The translations under genes were made by a program, and so were the position numbers. This document shows, piece after piece, positions 1-8,535 of a stretch of DNA of 64,000 bases. The first letter of the stretch is position 1. Each line of letters opens with the position of its first letter. The notes beneath the pieces are model-generated. The model saw only the letters and a program-made list of their open reading frames with translations. It was not told the DNA's origin and did no database searches. Source of the stretch: RPQJ01 sp963793005 (GTDB taxonomy: Bacteria; Pseudomonadota; Gammaproteobacteria; Steroidobacterales; Steroidobacteraceae); the NCBI GenBank assembly GCA_963793005.1, contig CAWBYP010000002.1, positions 1,364,001-1,428,000 of the forward strand. Reading direction: 5' to 3'.

Positions 1-551
1 GCCTGGAACGCACCCTCCGGCAGGCCCGCCTCGCGCAGGCACTCCTCGAAGCGTTCCGCGCACAGGGGCGTCTGGGCCGAGTGCTTGAGGATTACGACGT
101 TGCCCGCCATCAGCGCCGGAACGACGCTGTTCACCGCGATCAGGTACGGGTAGTTCCACGCCGCGACGGTGAACACAACGCCCAGCGGCTCGCGGCGCAG
201 GAAGCGGCGGAATCCCGCCTTCGCCCCGACGTCCATGTCGCGGAGCGCCTCCGGCGCGATGGCGATCATGTGGCGGGCCCGCTCGAGCGTGCCTCGCACC
301 TCGCTCGGCGCATAACGGATCGGCCGGCCCATCTGCCAGGACAGCTCGGCGGCGATCTCGCTAGCGCGCGACTCGAATGCATCGCAGAACCGTCCGAGGA
401 TCGCCGCGCGCTCCGCCATCGGCACGGCGCGCCATACGCGTTGCGCCAACCGGGCGCTCTCGAGCGCCGCTTCGATCTGCACCGGAGCGGCAAGCGTCCG
501 CTCGACGTATACGCTGCCGTCGACCGGGGAAATCGTTCGTTGAAGGGTCAT
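1..551 (-). CDS. NAD(P)-dependent aldehyde dehydrogenase, C-terminus beyond the window
   Basis: Only the first 183 residues are present; the gene runs off the left edge. The start is the ATG at 551, 7 nt downstream of the stop of the glutamine-synthetase-like gene on the same strand, so the two are surely cotranscribed. Seen: the ALDH motif AWNYPY (about residues 131-136) followed by VLKHSAQTPL, whose lysine (about 156) corresponds to the cofactor-binding lysine of the family. The catalytic Cys and Glu lie outside the window. Known: ALDH superfamily members oxidise aldehydes to acids in the cytoplasm. Inferred: next to a gamma-glutamyl-amine-type ligase it could be a PuuC-like enzyme oxidising a gamma-glutamylated or free amino-aldehyde, but the substrate cannot be read from this fragment. 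Confidence 0.88.
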   Translation of the reverse strand, partial: MTLQRTISPVDGSVYVERTLAAPVQIEAALESARLAQRVWRAVPMAERAAILGRFCDAFESRASEIAAELSWQMGRPIRYAPSEVRGTLERARHMIAIAPEALRDMDVGAKAGFRRFLRREPLGVVFTVAAWNYPYLIAVNSVVPALMAGNVVILKHSAQTPLCAERFEECLREAGLPEGAFQ

Positions 552-558
552 ATCGGCC

Positions 559-1926
559 TCAGATTATTTCGAAGTACCGTTGCATTTCCCAGTCCGAGAT
601 GTGCTTGCGGAACTCGCGCTCCTCCCACTCGCGGGTGGCGGCGAAATGCTCGACGAACGCGTCGCCGAACCAGTCGCGGGCCATTTTCGAGCCTTTCAGC
701 CTTTGTGCCGAGTCCCACAGCGTGCGCGGCAGCGCCAGGCGGGCCGGATACTTCCGGTCGTAGGCGTTGCCCGTCACCACCGGCTCGGGTTCGACCTTGT
801 TCTCGATTCCCCACAGGCCCGATGCGAGCGCCGCCGACAGGATGACGTAAGGGTTTGCGTCTGCCGCGGCCAGGCGGTATTCCACGCGCTGCGACTTGGC
901 GCTTCCGGGTATCACGCGCAGCGCCGTAGTGCGGTTTTCGACGCCCCAGGTGGAATCCGTCGGTGCCCAGAACCCGGGGATCAGCCGGCGGTATGAATTG
1001 ATCGTCGGCGCGACCATGGCCAGCAGTTCCGGCATCAGCTTCTGCTGGCCGCCCACGAACCAGCGCATCGCGTCGCTCATCGAATGCGGCTTGCCGGCTT
1101 CATGGAAAACCGAGTCGCCGGATCCGGACTTCAGCGAGATATGAATGTGCCCGCTCTGCCCCGGCCAGTCCTTGGAGCACTTGGCCATGAAGGTCGCCAT
1201 GTAGCCGTTCTTCTGCGCGATTACCTTCGCGAAGGTCTTGAACATCGCAGCCTTGTCCGCGGCCGACAGGGCCGTGTCCACGCCAATGGCCGCTTCCATC
1301 ACGCCAGGCCCCGTCTCCTCGTGCAGTCCCTCTATGGCCATGTCCATGTCGCGGCAGGTATCGAGCAGCGCGCGGTAGAACTCACTGCCCATGCTGTTGC
1401 GAATCACCGAGTAGCCGAACCATCCAGGCGCCATCGGCGTGAGGCCGCGGTAGTTCTTCTCGCGCACGGACTCCGGTGTTTCCTTGAATACGAAAAATTC
1501 GTATTCAAAGCCAACGTGGGCCTCGAAGCCCATCGCCCGTCCGCGCTCAAGCACGCGCCTCAGCAATCCGCGCGGGCAGACCACCTCCGACGGCGGCGAG
1601 AACTCGCCCAGGAAGAACAGTCCGTTGTCCTCGAAGGGGAGCGGGCGGCAGGTTTCCGGCAGGAGCCGGACCGGGGCGTCGGGATATCCCGTGTGCCAGC
1701 CGGTGTACTTCGTGTTGTCGTAGAGCTGGTCCTGGCAATCCCAGCCGAGCACGACGTCGCAGAAGCCGAAGCCTCCTCCGAGCGACGACAGGAACTTTTC
1801 CCGGGAAACGTACTTGCCGCGCATGATGCCGTCGATGTCGAACACGCCGACCTTGACGTGATTGACGCCGCGCTCCTCGACGATCTTTCGTGCGTCTGCC
1901 GCACTGCGTACCTGTCTCGGTTCCAT
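559..1926 (-). CDS. Glutamine synthetase family protein, possibly gamma-glutamylpolyamine synthetase-like
   Basis: 455 residues from the ATG at 1926. A start 75 nt further upstream is open but its extra residues are low-complexity and unlike the family. Seen: a short beta-Grasp N-terminus, GFEYEFF (about 139-145, metal-ligand glutamate), HEETGPG (about 202-208), GHIHISL (about 259-265) and NSYRRL with ENR further on, the standard GS catalytic landmarks. Length fits PuuA/GlnT-type enzymes rather than the ~470-residue GlnA-I with its adenylylation loop. Known: these enzymes join glutamate to ammonia or to an amine using ATP. Inferred: coupling to an aldehyde dehydrogenase 7 nt downstream, and divergence from a TRAP transporter, favour amine or polyamine catabolism over general nitrogen assimilation. 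The exact amine is unknown. Confidence 0.85.
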   Translation of the reverse strand: MEPRQVRSAADARKIVEERGVNHVKVGVFDIDGIMRGKYVSREKFLSSLGGGFGFCDVVLGWDCQDQLYDNTKYTGWHTGYPDAPVRLLPETCRPLPFEDNGLFFLGEFSPPSEVVCPRGLLRRVLERGRAMGFEAHVGFEYEFFVFKETPESVREKNYRGLTPMAPGWFGYSVIRNSMGSEFYRALLDTCRDMDMAIEGLHEETGPGVMEAAIGVDTALSAADKAAMFKTFAKVIAQKNGYMATFMAKCSKDWPGQSGHIHISLKSGSGDSVFHEAGKPHSMSDAMRWFVGGQQKLMPELLAMVAPTINSYRRLIPGFWAPTDSTWGVENRTTALRVIPGSAKSQRVEYRLAAADANPYVILSAALASGLWGIENKVEPEPVVTGNAYDRKYPARLALPRTLWDSAQRLKGSKMARDWFGDAFVEHFAATREWEEREFRKHISDWEMQRYFEII

Positions 1927-2324
1927 TTCAGCCCCCCGGATGAAAGACGCATCGACCCCGGTCCTGCCGCGCGGCCGCCCATTATGGCTAATGCAGTGCA
2001 ACAGCCAGCGTAGGGAAAAACCGCAAGCACGGGAAGCCGGCCGTTTGACTTTTGTAGCACGATGAGCGTATCAGTTGGACACAAGTTTCGGGCGACATGG
2101 TGGCGACGCAGGTGGGTCTCGTCGTCATCCAGAAGCAACAAATGAATAAGGGGGACGAACTGTTACTGGCGGCCGTTGCGGCAATATCCGGGCCTGCAGC
2201 CAGGGATGCGGCACCGCGGATTCCTCCAGTCTCGACGCCACCACACCTCCGCGGTTTGGACAACCCAGGCCAGTGCCTGGGACGAAATTGAGTTGACCTG
2301 AACACCCAGAGCGAGGAAAGCGAG
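1927..2324. promoter_or_regulatory. Divergent intergenic region between GS-like gene and TRAP operon
   Basis: 398 nt with no convincing gene. Possible elements: TTGACT at 2045-2050 with TATCAG 18 nt further on, a weak sigma70-like pair reading towards the TRAP genes but about 250 nt from the start codon, and a 7-bp hairpin at 2264-2281 (CCCAGGC, loop CAGT, GCCTGGG) in the probable dctP leader. A good ribosome site, GAGGAAAG, lies just before the dctP ATG. No regulator gene sits beside this region. Confidence 0.4.
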
Positions 2325-3416
2325 ATGCAGCGACGAACATTCCTGACCAAGGCGGCGATGGCTGCCACGGCAACGTCCACGGCGCTTCTTGCCGCCTGCG
2401 GCAGCAAGGACAAGGGCACGGGCGAGGTAGGCGCGCCGGCCGTATCGACGTCCAAGAAGACGACAATCAAGTGGCGGCTCCAGACGTATGCCGGCGCGGC
2501 GCTGGCTGAACACGTCATCAAGCCTTCGATCGAGGCCTTCAACAAGGCCGCCAACGGCGAGATGGTGATCGAGCTGTATTTCGCCGATCAGCTGGTCCCC
2601 ACCGGCGAGCTTTTCCGTGCCATGCAGGCGGGCACCATCGATGCGGTGCAGAGCGACGATGACTCCATCGCAGCCCCGGTTGACGTGGCGGTGTTCGCCG
2701 GATACTTCCCGTTTGCGACCCGCTACAGCCTCGATGTCCCCGCGCTGTTCTACAAGTACGGGCTGAACGAGATCTGGCAGGAAGCCTATGGCGAGGTCGA
2801 GGGCGTGACCTGGCTTGGCGCCGGCTCCTGGGACCCGTGCAATTTCAATACCGTCAAGCCGATCAAGAAGCTCGCGGACCTGAAAGGCCTGCGGGTATTC
2901 ACGTTCCCGACAGCCGGAAAATTCCTGTCCCGATTCGGCGTGGTTCCGGTCACGCTGCCCTGGGGGGACGTCGAGGTGGCGATCCAGACCGGCGAACTCG
3001 ACGGTATCGCCTGGTCCGGCATCACCGAGGACTACACGGTCGGCTGGGCCAATGTGACCCCGTACTTCCTCACCAACAATATCTCCGGAGCGTGGATCGG
3101 ATCCTATTTCGCCAACACCGCGGCCTGGGAGAAGGTGCCCGAGCACCTCAAGACCCTGTTCAACCTCTGCATGGACAGCTCCAACTACTACCGGCAGCAC
3201 TGGTACTGGGCCGGTGAGGCATCGCTGCGCGTGACGGGCGAAAAGATGAAGCTGACGACCATCGCGGCCGCTGAATGGGACACGGTCGAGGCGGAGGCGC
3301 ACAAGTTCTGGGACGAGATCGCTGCGAAGAGCCCCAGGTGCGCCAAGGTCGTGCAGATATTCAGGGACTACAACGACCTGATGGCCAAGGCGGGACCCCC
3401 GTATCGCTACACCTGA
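2325..3416 (+). CDS. dctP: TRAP transporter substrate-binding protein (DctP family)
   Basis: 363 residues. Seen: an N-terminus with twin arginine (MQRRTFLTK) running into a lipobox LLAAC (cysteine about residue 25), so this is probably a Tat-exported lipoprotein rather than a free periplasmic protein. The body has the DctP fold signature, including the DLKGLR stretch and the conserved arginine region that binds substrate carboxylates (RVFTFP), then GELDG. Known: DctP proteins capture organic acids and pass them to a DctQ-DctM permease driven by a sodium gradient. The two permease genes follow on the same strand after 126 nt containing a hairpin. The GELDG and WSGITEDYTVGW region resembles TRAP receptors for keto-acid-type ligands, but the ligand is not assigned. 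Confidence 0.93.
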   Translation: MQRRTFLTKAAMAATATSTALLAACGSKDKGTGEVGAPAVSTSKKTTIKWRLQTYAGAALAEHVIKPSIEAFNKAANGEMVIELYFADQLVPTGELFRAMQAGTIDAVQSDDDSIAAPVDVAVFAGYFPFATRYSLDVPALFYKYGLNEIWQEAYGEVEGVTWLGAGSWDPCNFNTVKPIKKLADLKGLRVFTFPTAGKFLSRFGVVPVTLPWGDVEVAIQTGELDGIAWSGITEDYTVGWANVTPYFLTNNISGAWIGSYFANTAAWEKVPEHLKTLFNLCMDSSNYYRQHWYWAGEASLRVTGEKMKLTTIAAAEWDTVEAEAHKFWDEIAAKSPRCAKVVQIFRDYNDLMAKAGPPYRYT

Positions 3417-3450
3417 TCGGAGCCCTGAACGAGGATCGAACAGCAGGACA

Positions 3451-3483
3451 CTTCCCCGGCCGACCATGACCGGGCCGGGGAAG
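3451..3483 (+). promoter_or_regulatory. Hairpin between dctP and dctQ
   Basis: Perfect 11-bp stem: CTTCCCCGGCC at 3451-3461 pairs with GGCCGGGGAAG at 3473-3483 around an 11-nt loop. No T-run follows, so it is not a classic terminator. Stable hairpins after a binding-protein gene commonly protect the upstream mRNA and raise receptor over permease synthesis; that role is inferred here. Confidence 0.6.
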
Positions 3484-3542
3484 AACTGCCTGCCGCCGGT
3501 CGCCTGCCGTGAATCGACCTGACTGAAGTATCCGGACCCGGA

Positions 3543-4097
3543 ATGCAGATCACCGAGCCGCCGATAACCAGTAGCGAACGGGCAATGCCTGGAGTCATCA
3601 AGGCCTATGTCCGCTACGTCGATGCGATCAACCGCGTCCTCGGCTTCCTGGTCATGTACATGGTCCTCGTGATGATGGGCGTGCTGCTGTTCGGGTCCAT
3701 CTCCCGATATGTATTCAGGGCTTCCTTCCTCTGGGTCATCGAGATGTCGCAGTTCCTGATGGCCGCCTATTACCTGCTCGGTGGCGGCTACACCCTGCAA
3801 CTCGACGCACATGTCCGGATGGATGCGCTGTACGAACGCTGGAAACCGAAAACCCGCGCGTTCGTGGATTCGACGACTGCTTTCTGCCTGGTCTTCTACC
3901 TGGTCGTCCTCGTGCGCGGCGGCATCTCCAGCTCCGCATACGCGCTCGAGTACGGGCAGAAGAACTATTCCGCCTGGGCGCCGCCGATGGCCCCGATCAA
4001 GATCATCATGACCGTGGGAATCGCGCTGATGCTGCTGCAGGCGATCGCGATCTTCTTCCGGGACGTCGCGAAGTTCACCGGCAGGGACATCGAATGA
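3543..4097 (+). CDS. dctQ: TRAP transporter small permease (DctQ family)
   Basis: 184 residues with four hydrophobic segments (about 33-55, 62-85, 105-125, 150-172), the usual DctQ topology, and an extended hydrophilic N-terminus. An internal ATG 14 codons in (3585) could be the true start; neither has a strong ribosome site. The FRASFLWVIE stretch and the loop before HVRMD match conserved DctQ positions. Known: DctQ is an inner-membrane helper that forms the transport unit with DctM. The last four bases overlap the dctM start (ATGA), so the two permease subunits are translationally coupled. Confidence 0.92.
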   Translation: MQITEPPITSSERAMPGVIKAYVRYVDAINRVLGFLVMYMVLVMMGVLLFGSISRYVFRASFLWVIEMSQFLMAAYYLLGGGYTLQLDAHVRMDALYERWKPKTRAFVDSTTAFCLVFYLVVLVRGGISSSAYALEYGQKNYSAWAPPMAPIKIIMTVGIALMLLQAIAIFFRDVAKFTGRDIE

Positions 4098-5419
4098 GCT
4101 ACGAGGCGATTGCGATCCTGATGTTCTCGATGATGATGCTGATGCTCATCAGCGGGCAGCGCGTCTTCGGCGCCATCGGGTTCGTAGCCACCGTCTTTGC
4201 CCTGGCCTTGTGGGGCGAAGGCGCGATTGAGATGCCGTTTGCCTCGACCATCACGCTGTTGAACTGGTATCCGATGCTGACGCTGCCCATGTTCGTCTAC
4301 ATGGGCTACATGCTTTCGGAGTCGGGGATCGCCGGCGACCTCTACCGCATGTTCCACGTCTGGACCGGTCCGATGCGCGGCGGGCTGGGCATCGGCACGG
4401 TCCTGCTGATGGTCGCGGTCTCGGCCATGAATGGCCTGAGCGTGGCGGGCATGGCAATCGGGGCCAGCATCGCGATGCCGGAGCTGCTGAAGCGTGGCTA
4501 CGACAAGACGATGGTGACCGGTGTCATCCAGGCCGGCAGTTCGCTGGGCATCATGATTCCACCCAGCGTCGTGCTGGTGCTCTACGGCATGATCGCCCGC
4601 CAGCCGGTCGGGCAGCTCTGGCTGGCGGGGTTGCTGCCCGGGATGATGCTGGCCGTGATGTTCATCGCCTACATCCTGATCCGCTGCCAGATCCAGCCGC
4701 AGCTCGGGCCGCCGCTGCCGCTGGAAGAACGCCAACAGATCACCTGGGGGGAGAAGGTCCGGCTGCTCCGTGCCGGGATATTGCCGCTGGTGATCATCTT
4801 CTCGATGACCGGCCTGTTCCTGATGGGCGTCACCAGCATGGTGGAGTGCTCGGCGGTCGGCGCGACTGCGGCCACGCTGGTTGCCTGGTACAAGGGCCGC
4901 ATCACGCGCAAGGTCATGGAAGACACGCTCAGGAAGAGCCTGGCCGTGAGCGCCATGTTCATGTGGGTGATCCTGGCGGCGCTCGCGTTCGGCGCAGTAT
5001 TCGATGGCCTCGGGGCGGTGAAGGCGATCGAGATCCTGTTCCTCGACAAATGGGGCCTGGAGCCCTGGCAGGTGCTGGTGCTTATGCAGCTCACCTACAT
5101 CCTGATGGGGACCTTCCTTGACGACACCGCGATGCTCATCATCGTTGCGCCGCTGTACGTACCCCTGATCATCGCGCTCGGATTCAACCCGATCTGGTAC
5201 GGCATCCTCTACACGATCACCTGCCAGATCGCCTATATGACCCCGCCTTTCGGCTACAACCTGTTCCTGATGCGGGCGATGGCGCCGCCGGAAATCACGC
5301 TGATCGACATCTACCGGTCGATCATTCCGTTCGTGCTCATCATGATCGTAGGCCTGGCGATCGTCATTGCGTTCCCGCAGGTCGCGCTCTGGCTGCCGGA
5401 GTACTACTACGGGAAGTGA
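4094..5419 (+). CDS. dctM: TRAP transporter large permease (DctM family)
   Basis: 441 residues of almost continuous hydrophobic helices, the normal length and character of the DctM subunit. Seen: AGSSLGIMIPPSVVLVLYG in the first half, the inverted-repeat counterpart in the second half (FLDDTAMLIIVAPLYVPL) and PPFGYNLF near the C-terminus, all typical. Known: DctM is the transport channel of TRAP systems in the inner membrane and works with sodium symport. It starts inside dctQ and ends the operon; 33 nt later the convergent universal stress protein gene ends. Confidence 0.94.
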   Translation: MSYEAIAILMFSMMMLMLISGQRVFGAIGFVATVFALALWGEGAIEMPFASTITLLNWYPMLTLPMFVYMGYMLSESGIAGDLYRMFHVWTGPMRGGLGIGTVLLMVAVSAMNGLSVAGMAIGASIAMPELLKRGYDKTMVTGVIQAGSSLGIMIPPSVVLVLYGMIARQPVGQLWLAGLLPGMMLAVMFIAYILIRCQIQPQLGPPLPLEERQQITWGEKVRLLRAGILPLVIIFSMTGLFLMGVTSMVECSAVGATAATLVAWYKGRITRKVMEDTLRKSLAVSAMFMWVILAALAFGAVFDGLGAVKAIEILFLDKWGLEPWQVLVLMQLTYILMGTFLDDTAMLIIVAPLYVPLIIALGFNPIWYGILYTITCQIAYMTPPFGYNLFLMRAMAPPEITLIDIYRSIIPFVLIMIVGLAIVIAFPQVALWLPEYYYGK

Positions 5420-5452
5420 GCGCAGCGCGTTTCGCCGCCCTCCCGTCGGCAG

Positions 5453-5881
5453 CTACTTCACCAGCGTCACCGGCACCGTGGTGTAGTACACGACCCTCTG
5501 CGCCACGGATCCCATCAGCAGGATGCCCAATGAACTCAGGCCGTGGGTCCCCATGGTGATCGATTCGCAGCCAAGCTCGGCGGCCCGGCTTGTAATCGTC
5601 TCGGCTGGTTCGCCTTCAAGTTGCTCCAGATTGAAACTGCAGCCGGCCAGCTTCAATCGCTTCTCGGCCGCCTCGAGGACGGCACTCGCGCGCTCGGTGG
5701 CAACCTGCCTGATGCGCTCGGCAGTCACGTAGATCTCCGCCGCAGTGTAGTTGCTCAGTGCCGGCTGGACGGACAGCACATGGAGTTCGGCCGCCGGCGC
5801 GTGACTCGCCTGCTGAATTGAAAAATCGAGCGCCCGCAGCGCCGTGTCCGACCCGTCAATTGCAACCAGGATCCTGCGCAT
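5453..5881 (-). CDS. Universal stress protein UspA family
   Basis: 142 residues, a single Usp domain. The start is the ATG at 5881 because AAGGAG stands seven bases before it and the family N-terminus ILVAIDGS follows directly; the longer open frame upstream is not part of the protein. Seen: the ATP-binding type C-terminal pattern GTHGLSSLGILLMGSVAQRV, which corresponds to the G-2X-G-9X-G motif of nucleotide-binding Usps. Known: small cytoplasmic proteins induced in stress or growth arrest. It lies 61 nt downstream of the M81 peptidase gene on the same strand, so cotranscription is possible. No partner is evident. Confidence 0.9.
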   Translation of the reverse strand: MRRILVAIDGSDTALRALDFSIQQASHAPAAELHVLSVQPALSNYTAAEIYVTAERIRQVATERASAVLEAAEKRLKLAGCSFNLEQLEGEPAETITSRAAELGCESITMGTHGLSSLGILLMGSVAQRVVYYTTVPVTLVK

Positions 5882-5942
5882 CGAAGTCTCCTTTTCCGAC
5901 CTGGCCGGCGGCGGCCAACGAAAGTGCCTCAGTGTACTTTGA

Positions 5943-7427
5943 TCATGTCCCCCGCGGGCCGGTACGCATTCCGGGCCGCAGCCTCTCGAATGGCAGCTTT
6001 CCCGGATCTGCAATGTTCGGGCCGGGAGCCTCGACCACGAGGATACGGCTCGCCATCGCGCCGAAGTCGGCCCGGAAATGCACCGAACTCTTGAGTGCCA
6101 GTACGGAAAAATCCGCCGGCTCCGCGCGCAGGTGACGGAACATCGCCTGGTCGGCCGCCTGTTGCTTGCGGCTGGCCACCGCGATGCATACGCCACCGAC
6201 CTCGAGCAGGGCCATTGGACCCAGCTCGAAGCGCCCGCCATGGTAGAACGGGCCAGTTCCAGTGAAGCGCCCGTCTCCCAGCGCAAGCACCTTGAAGCGG
6301 GCTGCCAGCGGTGTTTCACCATCAGTCCTGGTTCGCGCCCCGACGCGCAGGTCGAGCGTCGCGCCCTCGCCCGCCGTGTGGGCCCTGACTGCGGCCTCCG
6401 GATCGCAGATCACGCCGGCCAGCACCCGCTGCGTGCCGCTCGCAAGCAGGGCCTTGATCAGGCTCATCGTGTCGGCATTGCCGCCAGCGCCCGGATTGTC
6501 CTGTGTATCGGCGAGGATCAGCGGCCGACCCCGCGGCGGCCGTGATCGCATGGCCTCCGCGACAGCCTGTTCGACGCCAACCAGCTGCAGCGCGAACTCG
6601 CCTTCTCGTCGGCGCAGCTCGGAGGCAAGCTCGCGTACCGCCTTCGCGACTGCCCGCGCATCACCACCGCACGCGTACACCGACGGTCCGCAATCCGCGA
6701 CATCTGCTGCCGGGAATCCTGGCGCGAGGCAGACTGACAGGACCGGCGGCCGCTCAGCGGCCTGCGCCCCTGCCATCAGTGAACGCATCGGCTCGACCAG
6801 CGTCGATTGAGACGTCAGCGGAATCAGGAAATCCGCCTGCTCCAGCGTCGCCGTTGGTCGTGGGGCGCGCAGCAGATCATGTACCAGCCGCGCCGCCCGC
6901 GCGCCGCACTCCGCCATGTCGATGTGCGGATAGGTGCGGTAGGAGACCAGCGACGTCGCCTGGCTGGCCATCAGCGGCGAGATGTTGGCGTGGAAATCGA
7001 GGCTCGCTACCACCGGCACGACCGGCCCGACGACTTCGCGCACACGCCGCAGCAATTCGCCATCGGCGTCATCAACGTGCTCCGCGACCATCGCACCGTG
7101 CAGGTCGAGGTAGACGGCATCCAGGTCCCGGACTGCCCGCAGATCGTCGAGCAGCATCGCTGCAATGCGCTCGAACGCATCTCGTGTCACGCGACCCGAT
7201 GGCTGCGCCGAACACCAGGCGAGTGGCTGCAACTCGTGGCGCAGGCCGCGAGCCTCCCGCACGAAGCCGGCCGCCGGGAGATTGATGCCGTCTACCGCAT
7301 CGAACAAGGCGGCACCCCGCGTGAGACCCGGCCATGCGTCAGGTGCTTCGAACGCGGCGAAGTCCGCGCAGACCGGCGAGAACGTGTTGGTCTCGTGCTG
7401 GAAGCCGCCGATCGCTATTCGCGCCAT
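5943..7427 (-). CDS. M81 family metallopeptidase (MlrC-like)
   Basis: 494 residues, the usual length for this family. Seen: the N-terminal signature GGFQHETNTF (about 7-16), the LDLHGAM motif (about 107-113) and SLDFHAN (about 142-148), whose acidic residues and histidines form the expected zinc site of the MlrC N-terminal domain; the C-terminal half carries the conserved DTQDNPGAGG stretch. Known: MlrC from microcystin degraders cleaves linear peptide products, but most relatives have no proven substrate and occur near transporters for amides, lactams or peptides. Here it lies close to a TRAP system, which would suit hydrolysis of an imported small amide. That link is inference. Confidence 0.88.
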   Translation of the reverse strand: MARIAIGGFQHETNTFSPVCADFAAFEAPDAWPGLTRGAALFDAVDGINLPAAGFVREARGLRHELQPLAWCSAQPSGRVTRDAFERIAAMLLDDLRAVRDLDAVYLDLHGAMVAEHVDDADGELLRRVREVVGPVVPVVASLDFHANISPLMASQATSLVSYRTYPHIDMAECGARAARLVHDLLRAPRPTATLEQADFLIPLTSQSTLVEPMRSLMAGAQAAERPPVLSVCLAPGFPAADVADCGPSVYACGGDARAVAKAVRELASELRRREGEFALQLVGVEQAVAEAMRSRPPRGRPLILADTQDNPGAGGNADTMSLIKALLASGTQRVLAGVICDPEAAVRAHTAGEGATLDLRVGARTRTDGETPLAARFKVLALGDGRFTGTGPFYHGGRFELGPMALLEVGGVCIAVASRKQQAADQAMFRHLRAEPADFSVLALKSSVHFRADFGAMASRILVVEAPGPNIADPGKLPFERLRPGMRTGPRGT

Positions 7428-7452
7428 TGGGTGTTCCGACCGTGGTCCAGCG

Positions 7453-8520
7453 CTAGAACGTATAGCCGAGCGAAGTGATCACCCCGTAGTCGACGTTCGA
7501 GGACGCCTGCGGGTCGGCCTTGCTGTCGTAGCTGCCGTAGAAGCTCATGTCGAAGAAAAAGTCTTCCACAAGCTCGATGCGCCAGTCGACGTCTGCCTCG
7601 GCGCGGATGCGCCCCGACTCGGTCAGGCTCGGGAACAATGCGAGCCCCACATCGAAAGAGCGCTTCGGCGTGTCGTACTGGAAGAATGAATACTGCGTCG
7701 ACAGGACTCCCTCGATGCTGTTCCGGATCGGCTGGCTCTCGAAGTCCTCCCGGTCGTAGGCGAGTCCCGCGACCAGCGACCACTCATGGTGCATGTCCTG
7801 CACCAGGAACCGGCCGATGCCGGCACCGAGGATTTCGCGGATGTTGAGCCCGAGTTCCTCGTTTCCCTGCACCGAGCCGAAGTACTGCTGGAACCACCGG
7901 TCCTGCATGAAACGCTTGTTGGCCAGCGTCACGTCGTACATGCTCGTGGTTCGCGCATTCGACTGCGCATTCAGCGTCGCCTGCGCGTCCAGCGACCACT
8001 CCCTGATCTCGTTACGCGAACTCAAGCCGCCGCTGAAGTCGAACTCTGTCTGGTTGTCGGCCTTGGCGTAGTTGAAACCGACCGTCAGGTAGCCATCGAG
8101 CCGCTTGGCGAGCGAACCGTACTCGATGGGAGCGATCCGGACGACGTCGGCCATCGCGACGGGCTCCGCGGCTGCTTCGCCGTCAGCCGCGAGGCGGATC
8201 GAACCCGCTTGCTGCGCCTCCGGCACGCGACCGTGGTAACGCGTTCCGCTGGACATCTCGACCTCGAGGTACTGGCCGGTCTCGATGCGCGCAATCTTGT
8301 CCCACTCGATGTCCACGGTGCCCGCCGTGCTGGTGCTCAACTCCAGCTTGCCCTTCTCGAGGCCTTTTATCTCGCCGGTCAGCCGGTCGCCATTGTTGAA
8401 ATAGACGATGTCGGTCTTCGGTGCAGCCTGCACGGCGGCCACAGGGGCGAGGATTGCGCAGCACAGCAGCGCGGCGCGCACGTACTGATCAGCCCGCCAT
8501 TTGAGCAGCAGGTATCGCAT
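7453..8520 (-). CDS. DUF481 family outer-membrane beta-barrel protein
   Basis: 355 residues with a signal peptide (hydrophobic 17-33, cleavage after AVQA). The N-terminal mature part is soluble, with IVYFNNGDRLTGEIK, a small beta-rich domain often found before DUF481. The rest alternates short amphipathic strands and ends in GVITSLGYTF, with a C-terminal aromatic residue that is the standard Bam recognition signal. Known: DUF481/YdiY proteins are small outer-membrane barrels of uncertain function, often salt- or acid-induced. It starts 15 nt downstream of the mechanosensitive channel stop on the same strand, so both may belong to one envelope-stress transcript. Confidence 0.87.
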   Translation of the reverse strand: MRYLLLKWRADQYVRAALLCCAILAPVAAVQAAPKTDIVYFNNGDRLTGEIKGLEKGKLELSTSTAGTVDIEWDKIARIETGQYLEVEMSSGTRYHGRVPEAQQAGSIRLAADGEAAAEPVAMADVVRIAPIEYGSLAKRLDGYLTVGFNYAKADNQTEFDFSGGLSSRNEIREWSLDAQATLNAQSNARTTSMYDVTLANKRFMQDRWFQQYFGSVQGNEELGLNIREILGAGIGRFLVQDMHHEWSLVAGLAYDREDFESQPIRNSIEGVLSTQYSFFQYDTPKRSFDVGLALFPSLTESGRIRAEADVDWRIELVEDFFFDMSFYGSYDSKADPQASSNVDYGVITSLGYTF

Positions 8521-8535
8521 AGAAAAATATCCTGG

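Noticed and set aside
2045..2074. TTGACT/TATCAG as the dctP promoter
   Set aside because: Weak -10 match and 250 nt from the gene; retained only as a possibility in the intergenic entry.
2163..3812. Long minus-strand open frame across dctP
   Set aside because: Antisense shadow of dctP and dctQ; composition mirrors the coding strand and no family feature is seen.
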